Positions 37,201 to 49,200 of a stretch of DNA of 64,000 nt are shown here, piece by piece (the stretch's first letter is position 1; each line of letters opens with the position of its first letter). A program made the position numbers and the translations under genes. The notes under the pieces are model-generated. The model was given only the letters and a program-made list of their open reading frames with translations. It was not told where the DNA came from and made no database searches. This DNA comes from Phoronis australis. Taxonomy: Eukaryota > Phoronida > Phoronidae. Location of the stretch: the NCBI GenBank assembly GCA_002633005.1, contig NMRA01000107.1, forward strand, positions 663,169-727,168. The letters run 5' to 3'.

Positions 37201-40200
37201 CCATATGTGCCGCCCACAGCGCTGGGTCTCCGTGTGTAGCTGGATCCTTCACGCATTCACGATCGCTGAAAGTCATTGGTCACTTTTTCGGCTTCATGTT
37301 ACACTTTTACATGGGCAGCGCATCACAGGGGGCTGTGTGGGGGCTATAGCCCCCATATTTTTCAGTGCTGCGCTACCCATGGTCTGTGAGCGGTGCACCA
37401 CAGGGGGGGGGGGGNGGGGAGGGAAGTGTGAGGCCATAGGCCCCAACTTTTTTCAGTGTTGCGCCGCCCATGTTTTATTTTTGGAACGTACATTCTCACA
37501 ATGCACATGCACGCTGTTACATTTCATGTACATGGAAGCTATGTTAGTAGAATGTTTTAAACGGAGAACCGAAACTACATCGTCGTCGTTTTATGGGAAC
37601 AGCGTGAAATGTCCAACAAACTCTTGGTTATCGATTATGGGTCAAAACAACCTACCGTGCACAAAACAGTTGAAACTTATGTTGTTCTAATTCTTTGGAA
37701 CTAGCTATATAGCTACTTTGTTGGAAAAGCACGGAAGAAGAATAAGTGAGAGTCTCGTTGTCAAGGACACCTACGTCGACACACATTTAGCCGTAGGTTG
37801 TCGTTCAATTGTGCAATGTCGTTCCCTGCGAACTTCTCTTCAACATAAATAGATTTCCTCGCTTGCCAAATTAGGAGCTTCAGTTCGGTGGTGCGGGGAG
37901 CGCCAAACGCAATATGCCCAATTTCAGAGGTGTTCGGGAGTGTTATATTTTGTTAAAGTCAAATTGACATGTTGCACAAACTGTAGAAGCTACCATGAAC
38001 CTTTCCTTTCGGCTTCCAGGAAAACACCTAAATTTGTGAAACTAACTAGGCGGTCTGCAACTGGGAACTGACTCCTGTGGAGCCTGGGTTTTCAATATTG
38101 CCATCGCCCAGTTCGCGGTTCTGCGAACACATCCGGTTCTGTATCTCACGCTTTAGTGGCACTTAGTACTTTTTAAGCCCTCACCCAATTTAAGCGAAAA
38201 ACGACAGATGCTGGCTCAGCTGGACATTTTAAATTTTGTGCTGCATCCAAGGCTACGAATCGCATTTGGTTGATTTTGAAAAAATTTCACCACAAACTTG
38301 GCTGGCGGGTCTTAATTATTGGCTTTTGGGCGGTCGTTTACATTCGCCACTGAGAACGGAACTAACTCCAAACCTCAAAGGACGCGGAACACTAATAACT
38401 CTCAGTCTCTGCAACAGGCTAAAAGCAAATTGTGTAGCTATCTCCCTCGAACTCTAAATGTTTAATAATATTCTGTCGCCATGTATTTCTGATAAGTGCT
38501 GCTGGCAAGATTTAGCGAATGTGTACAAGTTTCTGGCTATATAGTAAGGTCAGGGGCCATGGCCATACGCCCGTGTCTGTGATCAAATGTGGGTTATTTG
38601 CAGGACCTACGCTGCAAAATGCATAGACTGGGTTTCTCGACGAAAAGACAACACATTCTACAACAAGAAAATTACGAATATTAAGTATGATTTTGGAAAC
38701 TTGAGTATTAACTGCTTGTGTAGTATACATTCATACCCCAGAGTGTTCTTGAAATCTCGCACTGAACAGGAGGAGAAGTAAAACGTGTTATGTAGGTTGC
38801 TTTTTCCTCCATCTGGATCCATGATATGGTTTGCTTCCGCGCATCCGCTGGTTCCCCCGTCGTGACGGGCACCCAAACTGAAAATAAAATGGAGAAATTT
38901 ACTCGAAGTGACAATACAGAATTTGATAGTTCTTGGAAATGTGATGCAAGACTCACCCTGGCCGACCTGTGAATGGATTCAGACAGTCCTGAACAATAAA
39001 ATCACGGTTGCTCTGCTATTTGAGAAGAGCGAGATATCCCGCTGTAAATGGCTACAAATTTACCAAATGCTAAGGACGGTGAAGTCTGCTGCTAGTATTT
39101 TTCTCCGACCAGTGCGTAGTGAAAGCCGAGACGGCACTGTAAACCGTAGTCTGTAGCTCCATGGTCAAAAAACGCAGTAGAGCAACTGTCTGTAGAAGTT
39201 ACTCAAACTATTCCCGTGGAAAATTGAAAACATAACTGTAGCACCAATAATGTTTCGTGAATTATTTAACCAGTAACCCTTCCTCTGACTTCCTTCAGCA
39301 CTTAAGCCGTGAATGGAACGAAACTCGACGACTCCAAGTACAGCTGTGGTACTTTGAACACTTTAGGACCTATCTAGATGATGCTTTAATACACTCACAA
39401 CTTACTTATGGCCTAACTCGTGGGCTGCGGTACTGATGCAGTTAAATCCACCGTGAGACTCGGTCAGTGACACCGAACGGCGGGACGAGCAAATGCCGGC
39501 AACCGGAGCATATCCTGAAAGAAAGAATGTGGTGTCACTACGTTGGTTTCTGCGCATATTCTTTCCCACATGGCAATTCCTCTAGCAAATTATTGCGTTT
39601 TGAATTGGAAATCGACTTAATACAATTAAGGTATATACATTCGTCCAGGATCGAAGACATTACAAGGAGATGTCAAGTGGCTGACCTACGATTGTTGATG
39701 TTCTTGCGAAAGTAACTGCAAAAGTTTTGCTTATTTGCGAAGAAACATATCAACGCAAAGAAAGAGAAGCCCTATATCTACACAGTGTATTCTAAAGGGC
39801 GTAATTATGCTTTGGACTGAGAACTTGATTCACCCAAATCGGAAATTCACATAATTACGAGACATTTCAGGGTCTGTAGTTCACCAGAAACCATTGAAAC
39901 TCTGTGACACCTTTATGTTTTGAAAAAGGTGGTGGACTGGATGTTTAGGTAATCCTTGGAACCCAGAAATTGAATAGCTATCAGCAGATAGAGCTTGATT
40001 GAACACTCGTGGTGGATCATTTGAGGGTAAAAGTGAAGAAGTCAGCTCGATAGCATAGGCCGGTTTTAATAAAAATGCGAACAAAACAAAAATACATGTA
40101 CCTGCAACACCCGTTGAGCCACTACTCGTGAAATCGAGACTGAAAAGTAAATAGAAACATTATAAATGACATAATCAGCATCTTGTCACCAAATCATTTC

Positions 40201-43200
40201 TCAATGCAGTCACTGATGCATGTAACACCCAGCCTCCCGTTCAGTAACGCTAGGACCTCGCTAAAAAGCAAGACTTCGCGAGATTACGTGAGATATTGCC
40301 GTGCATTTTAAAAGAGAGCACGTGACTTTGACTAGGTTTCAGCTAGGTCCTAGCGTAGGTCCTAGCGTCTACTGAACGCACGTCCGGTCTTTTGAGCTTG
40401 ATACACAGGCAAGTGACAGCTTACGTCAGTCATCCAAGGTTGATTGTGCGAGTAAATTCAACTAAATAGAGCGTTCTTTGGCAGGGCTTTATCTTTCCAA
40501 ACTGCCATTCGACTCCTTTATGCCTGTTCGAACGTTCTACTTGTAATGTAGCAGTGCACTTCTCTTGAAGTGTGAGTTTACATGTACACTAAGGTGCACT
40601 TGCATGTTTTTCCCTGAAGCATTGAAAATCTACAAAGAGCAACATCACCAGTAAAAAACGTCCGGCTCTCAAAATCCTTTGAACAAGTTAACGGAAATTG
40701 AAGGTGCATAAGTAATACTCTCACCCAAATGAATCTATTAAGGGTACAGCGTCTTTCTTTATTGTGGTATTCAAATTGCACTTAATGGCGGTTCTTAACA
40801 CGTATACTGCGGCAATCGCATGGGAAACTGGCCACCACGGAAAAAACCTCGAAAGTTTCGGTTATTGAGAGCATTTACGAGTAACGGAAGTCACAGTTAT
40901 GAAGTCTCTGGAATAAAAGCGTGAGTAATCAATAGGAATTGATTTTGATATCCGAAATTGCAAAATAATGCCATGCTTTTCGTACCGTATGGGATAACAT
41001 GGTGGAGATAAGGGTAATTATTTACAATATGACGACATTGACTTACACATATGATTTTGATATCGTTCGATTCCTTTCATCGTTATCTTTCCAAAAATAT
41101 ATGAATGTATCCCCTACCGCGTTTCCTCCGTATTTTATCGTCGAATATCGGTTCGCACTATTTCCCGATTGACACCGCCATGTTAGCTCAACTCTTGTTA
41201 ATGAATGAAACAGCATCCTCGATTGTGAATGGTGTTTGCCCGCGCGAGATTCCCGCTAAAGTTTTCCCGACATAATATGGAGAAACATGTAGCGGCATTT
41301 TACCTTTTCCAAATTTTTTACAATTGACCATTTGACCATTTTTCCTCGAAAATTGTTTGAAGTGAAACCCTTTTCACCAAGTTGGACCTCAAAAACAACC
41401 TCCGCTTTTTCGTGGATTCTTGCTAGCAGATGTGTACCAGGGTCACCATAGGATCGAATTCGAACCTTTGGGACCGTAACGCAGGCAGGGGATAGACGGG
41501 TATCGGTCAATTTGAACCTATGAAAAGCGACAATCTGCAGAAGTCGGTAGATTAGTTCAGTTTTTGACCGCCAGGTGACTCCTTCCATTCCAACATGGCG
41601 GTGTTACAACCTGGGAGTAAACCGAGTACCGGGAAATAGTGCGAGCAGAAATTTCGCGATAAAATACTAAGGGAGCGGGGTAGGAAAAAATCGTGGTATT
41701 TTAGAACGATAACGTTGCAAGGAATTGAACAATGCCGAAATCATATGTGTAAGTCAATGTCGTCATATTGTAAATAATTACCGAGATAACTCTGGCCAGA
41801 TATCAATAAGATAACTTGACTTAAGAAGTAAGTGGCTGCCACGAGTGGACGACTTCCCACAATTCATTGCGCATGTGACGCTTCCATCAGTTTGTGGAAG
41901 AATTAAATGGCCGCTGTGTGTCCCGGACCCCTTTGCGCATTCTTATATACAGCTGACATAGTAAATCGTCTTCACTGAGCAACTAGGATCATAGGCGGAT
42001 TTAGGGGGGGGGGGGGGGNTTGGGGGGGGGGGGGCTCAAACCCAATTTCAAGTGTCAAATTCGGAATACGGCTCATTCGTAACGGAACTATGGCTAAGTA
42101 TACACTTAGTGTAGGCTCTCCCGCGATATCCCAGGCGACCGGCAGAAGCGCTGCGCACTACGACTCCGTTTTCGTCGTCTGCTCCACTGTGCAATGAAGA
42201 AAATTTACTTCATTTTTTAAAGAGAATGGAACCTGAGTGACGATGAAAAAACAGAAGCTGCTGTTAAGATGTGAATTTTAATCGAAGCCTTAGTGAATCA
42301 CTCAGAAACTCATTAATTAATTCTCTCTTTGTCAAACCTTAACTTAGACGATTTCCAAAGCAATCCCGTCATTATTGCCAACACGAAAAACGGATTTGGT
42401 CTTTTGGGCATTTGTAGACTATTTTAAATACGACAAATTTGTTAAGATTTCATGGCACAAAATATAAAACGTGTAATAAGCATTACGAAAAGAAGTAGGT
42501 TTCGCGCGCAAACGCTGTGGACCATAAACAAGTAGGTCTTTTAGCATGAGATTCCTAGTTAACTCGTGGTGGTTTAGTGGTAACGCACGTGCTCTATAAC
42601 CGCGAGGTTTTGAGTTCAAGTCTTTGGTCACGTTATCTGTTTTTTTTTTCTTGAATAATACTTCAGGAATCAAGTAAAATGCTTGATTTTTAGAGGTAAA
42701 AACAGAAAAATTTCCTGGGCGGGAGGGGGGCAAATCCCCCTTCCGACCTCCCCCCATTCGGTGCTATGCGCATCTACAATCGTGGTTCAGTTTGCGCAAA
42801 TGCTTACAGCCGGACAAAATTTGGGCCCCCCCCTTGTGATATCCTAGATCCGCCACTGAGGATGAATTTCAAAACAAAACTCACTCTGAAAACGAGAACG
42901 CGTGGTCATGCTTAGGCAGCGATGAGCGGTACTGTTGAACGTAGTTGATGAGTCCATTCAGCGCACGGTCCACGTCGACTTGATCACGACCTGACGACAC
43001 GGTCACCTTATTGCTATCATACCAGGACGACCCCTGCGGAGACTGGAGTGATGCAAAATGAACGACGAGATCTTAGTGAGTACATAATTACGATCAACAT
43101 GCTAGAACACGAAATCATTGCCACGTGACATAGGCCTACTCCCAATAAGTACATTGTATACACTGTGGAGTTATAAAAACTGCTTGTTTGGAGATGTCCA

Positions 43201-46200
43201 AAAAGTTTTCATATAAAGCGCATGATAAACAAAATAGCGTCCTTTTTGAGGAATGATAGCGTAAACGGTAGTGCGAGGTTGTCCTTTTTGGTTTTGAATT
43301 GTTCTCTTTTCCTAATCATAGAGGAGGAACCTTGTTGTTTCATTGATGTTATTGATGTTGCAACAGTGAATCAGGCGATGACCTCATCACACTTCCTCAT
43401 ACATGTACCTTGATACTTAGATTTTCGGTCCTTTTGACCAACAGGTTCAAAGATGTGTGAATAATTTAGGGCCTATACCTTAATCATCCTGGTGAGGAGT
43501 TTTATATGAGAAAGAAGTTAGGAAACTGATCGGTCACAAATGTTCTTAGGTGTGCGCCTAAACTTCACATTCGCGCCAAAGACTCTATACCCAGGTCATT
43601 CGGAAAATCTCGGGTATTTTCGTAGCCTGAAATTATCCATCGGAGGGTCTCATGACTGCGCATGCGCTAATGGGAACTGTAAGAGAAAATTGATGTTATA
43701 ATGACAAAAGTCCTAGGCGACCTTATTTTGCTTCTTGATGTACTTGTACTTTAACATTTGTATAAGACTGTTATCGTAAGGGTATACCTGTATACGGCAT
43801 TCTCCATTTGAAGAGTCACCTCCTCCAGTCTTGTTAGAAGTTCGCACATGCGCAAAACATCTAACACCGATCAGGGTTAGTTTCAAGCTACCAAAATACC
43901 CTGGATGATTAAATTGCCTCGGGTTCTAATTAATTATACATGCGTCACTCCAGAAGTTGCGTTTGTGACCGGAATCATTCGCGGCAGCTTTGTTTGTACG
44001 ACGATTTATTGTGGGCATTTGTTAATTTAAGGCCGTTTTCAAGATGTTGTCGTAATCATTTGATTTCGACGAGTACACTCGGGCAGTCCTAGATTGAACT
44101 GGAATCCTGTTTTGTGAGATTCTGACAGTTCAGTAGTGGGAAGGTATGTGGTTATGGCTGAATTCGGCGAACACAAAAACACATATCACTGTGTTGATTG
44201 CCGCCTTTGTATACTTCTGTGACTTCTCACATGCACGGGGACACAAACTTCGTGGCCTCGAGTCTCTACTGTGACTGCAGGTCACTATGCTTCACGTTTT
44301 AAAAAGCAATCCAAGCAAGTGGCAACGGAGCAGACAAGGGAACTGCCGAAGGCATGGCATCCTTCTTCAGAACATGATCTTTGCCGGCGTGCATGCCTCT
44401 CTGGTAACCCAACAATAAGAAATGTTTTTCGACTACTCGAAGGTTGTTTACGTATTTAGCATTGGCGTGAAAGGACAACGTTGCATTCTTGACATGAGCG
44501 AGTCACCTCCAACGAATCTTGTCAATCATTGTACATCACGGAATTCCTAATCATCTATACTGTTTTAAAGCTCATTATCTTGCTTGCTTGGCTGGCGGGG
44601 ATTGATTCAGATCACAAACGTCACTTCCGGATTGGCACATGCGCAATAATTCAGAACTTCAAAATTTATCCAGGGTAACCACAAGGAAGTGGTTTAAAAA
44701 ACGACAGTAAAAGCGGCCGTCTTTCTCTTTCGACTTACATTGACCGCTGCTTCAATAATGTGGCTATTACCTCATGCCGTACCGTTTCACTCAATGGCGA
44801 CTGACGGTCATTATAGATGGATTTTACAACCCTGTGGTCGGACTGGAGCTCATGCGGTATTTTGGACTCAATGAATTCGCTCCAACCTATATGTTTTTAT
44901 GTTCTTTGAGCCTACTAGACAGCACTTGATAAAAACTTTGAATTATCGTTATACCTCAAATACGCGATTCGCTCCAAGCTCAGTGGCAGAGCTAGACTGA
45001 TGCAGGAACTAAACCTGAGAACATTTTTGAGCCAGTTTACGATTAAACTACCTTACCTTTGCAATAACGTAACCTGCCAGAGTAATGAAAATGTTTATGG
45101 AAGGGTCGTTGATATTTTGATACCGTAGATCAACCTGAAACGAAAAAGCACAGACATTGCACGATATTCACTTATTCGCATTGGTTTAAAAGATTTAATG
45201 AATAATAACTGGACTGTGAATGCGTTGACATCATGGGGGAGTATTGGGTAACTTGGTACCCTGTGCTCAAAGTACGTCTTCAAGGAATCGTGTGAAGCAC
45301 TTGGTCCAAGACACCACACCTCCATTTTAATTGGTTGCCAATGGAATTTTAATCAGGAACTATTTAACGTTGCTCTTGCTTTCCAATTAATGTCAGCGCG
45401 GTATTTGTAATCGCCATATTGGTGCACTCTAGGCAAACTGTAGGACTGTAGAATCACTTGTTTTCTGAAATCGAAGAAGGTAAAAATCCAACTATTTATA
45501 AAAATGGATGGTGTCATCTATTAAACCACTTCCTTTTTGAAATAAACATAAACTAATGGATACACAACTCATGGGCTAATAATCGGACGGTTTAATCAAG
45601 GCAACCAGTGTAACCGATATGACGACCGGGATTAAAGAAATTGCAAAATGTACGTGTACATGCTCGTATATGGGGTCTAAACACACGCGCGCAGAGATTA
45701 TCTAACTTCTTAGACAACCAAGGACTCAAAAGGTTACAGAAAGTTCAAATATATCAAATTCTTAATCCTTTAGTTTTATGTCTTGTCAGCCTCTCTTTAA
45801 TTGGGATCTCACAATAGTTTAATGGGCATTGAAGGGTTGAAACATCGTTCAACCCTAATAGCAAATATTTAAATGAGGTACAGTATACAGACATTCACTA
45901 TGTGTACACTTTTGTGCGATATCTTTCTAGCAAACAATCAAATTCTTAAAAATTTGCTTTCAACGTTTGTCAAACCCCTTACTCCATGAATGACGTAAGC
46001 AAAGTATTGCTTAATCTCATTGGTTGCTTTGGTGCTGTCGTAGCTGTTCTTTTCGTAAAACTTTCGCCACAGAGAGTAGTCGACCATGACAAGCCCTTCG
46101 ACGTTAGCGATAATTTTATTGCTTCTTCTAACACGAGCACCCCTCGTGGCTACAAAATGCAAAAAATAATCCCCGTTGCATTCTTTTAAGATGTCTAAGC

Positions 46201-49200
46201 ATAAGTATCAAGAGGTCATTTTGTTGCAAGTTATACACTTCATCCAGTATTCAAACTATAAATATCAACCTTCAAATTAACGAGTGAAGATAACTGAATA
46301 GCTGTTTAATTCAGACATGGAATTCTAAATTTCATTCCAGTGATGATAATCGCAAAGCTGCACATTTTTTCATTTTAAAACGGTCACGTGATGGTAAAAT
46401 TTCAGCCATGCTCTGAGTTGCGAACAACAAGCACTTGAAAAATACATGCTTACGTGTTTCATACCTTGGATTAAGAATATGACAACATGCAATATTTCGA
46501 AATATGGTCGGAAAGCTGTACTCCTCGTTCCTTTGTTACGAAGATATTCGTGTAACTAAATAGCCCACATCACTGACAGGTCACATGAGCAGTATCGTAC
46601 AGCACTTTCGACAGACAAGAACAAACAGACACGATATTGCAGCTGCAGGCATCAATGCTACGGACGACTCTATAAGAATGGCCAAACTTGGCTGACTTTG
46701 GAACAACATATCTCAGAAATGGCTGATTTAGATGTTATGCTTCATGGACTCAATCACGGTGTCAGGATTGTTTCTAAAACGTTTCATGAAATATCTACCA
46801 AGTTTCATGAACCGATAACGTGTTGATGTCTTGGAATATTGTAAAAGCATATTTAAATAAACCTTCTTAAACATTTGCTTCAAAGAAAATTTGGTCATTT
46901 TAATCATTGATACCGTGGTTTTGTTTGTACTATTCTTCGTTGCTAAATTTTAATAAAAACATGTTAATAACAATAAATAACAGATTAGTTAAAAGTCAAA
47001 AATCAAATTTTACAAGCTTTATACTTTTTGAAAAAATGTACTTTTACAGTTACAATCTATATTTTTCTTGACATTTTTCTAAATGCACAGAGTTTTACAT
47101 AAGGTCCTAAACAAACTTAAGGTAACAACACCCGTCGTGAAGAAAGTGAATTTGGTCTTCTATAACAAGAATAGTGTTGCTATGTTACAGATCCGATTGG
47201 ACCCTCTTACTGGAGAATAAATACGTGCAGGTTTTTCCAAAACTATTTTTCACATTTTATGTACGTTCGAGTTCATGGTCAGCTGGATTAAGGGCCCCTT
47301 CGGCTGAATGAACATTGAAAAATGTAGTGTCCCAATAACGTTTAAAATTAATGGATTTCCAAACGAAACACCTGCATTGAATTACCGTTTAAGTCACTCG
47401 AGTCCTGTGACAATGTATCAAAATTTCTCCCTCTAGATTACAATTCAGATATGCTTTATCTGTAGCCTACTCACCGATAATCGTTTCAATGTCGGCATCG
47501 TCGTAGTCTTTAGAGCGTCTTAATTTCATCTCGTGAGCCCAGAGAGACTGTCGTTTCTTTCTGACGACCATAGTTTTTTCGCCCTCCTGTTCTAGCTCAT
47601 ACAACACGTTGTTGCGTGTCACATGACCCGACAGCTTCAACGCAAAAGGAATAGTTTATTTAAAATATTCGTATATATTGCATATTGCTAAAAGGAAATA
47701 ACTATTATTATCTTCAGATTGTCATGTGAACAGACACATTTCATAGAAAGTAGCACGTTACAAACACAAGTTTTCTTTAAATATTTCGAAATGAAAATCT
47801 AGAAAGAGCCCGCGATAATTTCTCATAATAAATTTTCTACTGTTTTACTGAAATCTTGTAAATGCCGAATAAGCATGAATCCCGCAAGGAGAATAGGAAG
47901 ATAGTGTGAAAACCCGGGACTAAAGCGCCCAAGTATTGTACCTTGCCAGATGAAGTCCGCTTCAATAAGGTCGTTGTACCGTTTTGGGAGCCTCCAAAGA
48001 ACTGGTTGTTATCAAATATCTAGAAAAATAAAATAACATCTTGTAACAGAGTCATGGCTTCAAATCCTTCCTCGGACAATATATATAGACATGAGGTCGG
48101 TGTAAATAGACCAAGAAACTTTAATCAAAGTTGTAACACGCCACCACCCCACAGCATTCGGTCAGTGGACAGAAATTCAATTACCACATAGCGGTTTTTA
48201 ATTGAACGACAGGGGAATAAATCCCGCCGTTACTTCATCATATTGTTTGGTTAGATTGAGTTCACTAATATATTTTAGTTATTTGGCATCGACTGGGATC
48301 GGTAGCAGCTACTGACTTCGGAGCCGCCAAATCTTCTTCGCTGAGGGACACGATGATCTTCATCCAATATAATTTCAAGAGATTTGCCTTTTCAGTGAGC
48401 CAATAGTACACCTCACCGCACACCAGTGGAAACTTTCCGGCATTATGATAGCAAGGAAAGGTGTTGAACACTGCAGGTCGAAACCTCCAGTTTGCATTAC
48501 ATAGGATCTATCTGTAGGTGGTGCTGAACGCCTGTGCACCAGTTACATGATCACTCTTCGTCTGGATTATAGTGAATTTCAGTATGGCATGGCTATTTCG
48601 AAAATCAACTATTGGATTATACGGCGATTACTCGAGACAATCGGGAAACGGCAATAGTCTGATATAACGTGCCCACATTTTGAGAACCAGTTTGATGCCA
48701 GTTATTTAGTGGGAAAAACTGGTTCTTAAAATTCGGGCACTTTATAGCGGACCATTACCCGGGAAACAGTAGTGTAGCCATGTTCCATCCGGAACACCTC
48801 GGGTATTCCCGTGTCCTCAAATTTCCCCCTAAAATGTCAACGTTATCTGCGCAGGTGCAGGATTTTGTCTTGGGGAATGACTGAAGTAGGAATTTTTATG
48901 GCTTTAAACTCCACATTTCAATAGACGTGCGGCTGTTGCATATTGCATGTTGCGGCTATGGTCCATGTACGTATACGATAGGCTAGGAGTTTCAAGTAAA
49001 CCAACGTGACAAATCTAATATATATTATGTTGGCATTTCGTGACCACGACTTGAAAAGTCCCCAAAGCGAGAAGCAGTCAAACAGAACCAGCCTGATTTT
49101 GGTTAATGTTTAAGACTATTAATGTAACATTTACAATGAGGGTAGCCCCACCAGTTCTCACTGCTTCCCATTAGACTATTATTGTAACATTTACAATGAG

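Noticed and set aside
37142-37690. 182-codon plus-strand frame
   Set aside because: It is antisense to protease exon 11 and runs through the miniature elements and a G run with an N; not a gene.
41256-41588. 110-codon minus-strand frame inside the 770-bp element
   Set aside because: No transposase or other domain is visible; kept only as part of the element description.
42565-42632. tRNA gene
   Set aside because: A-box likeness is good, but the B box, T arm and anticodon stem are poor; at most a decayed tRNA-derived SINE fragment.
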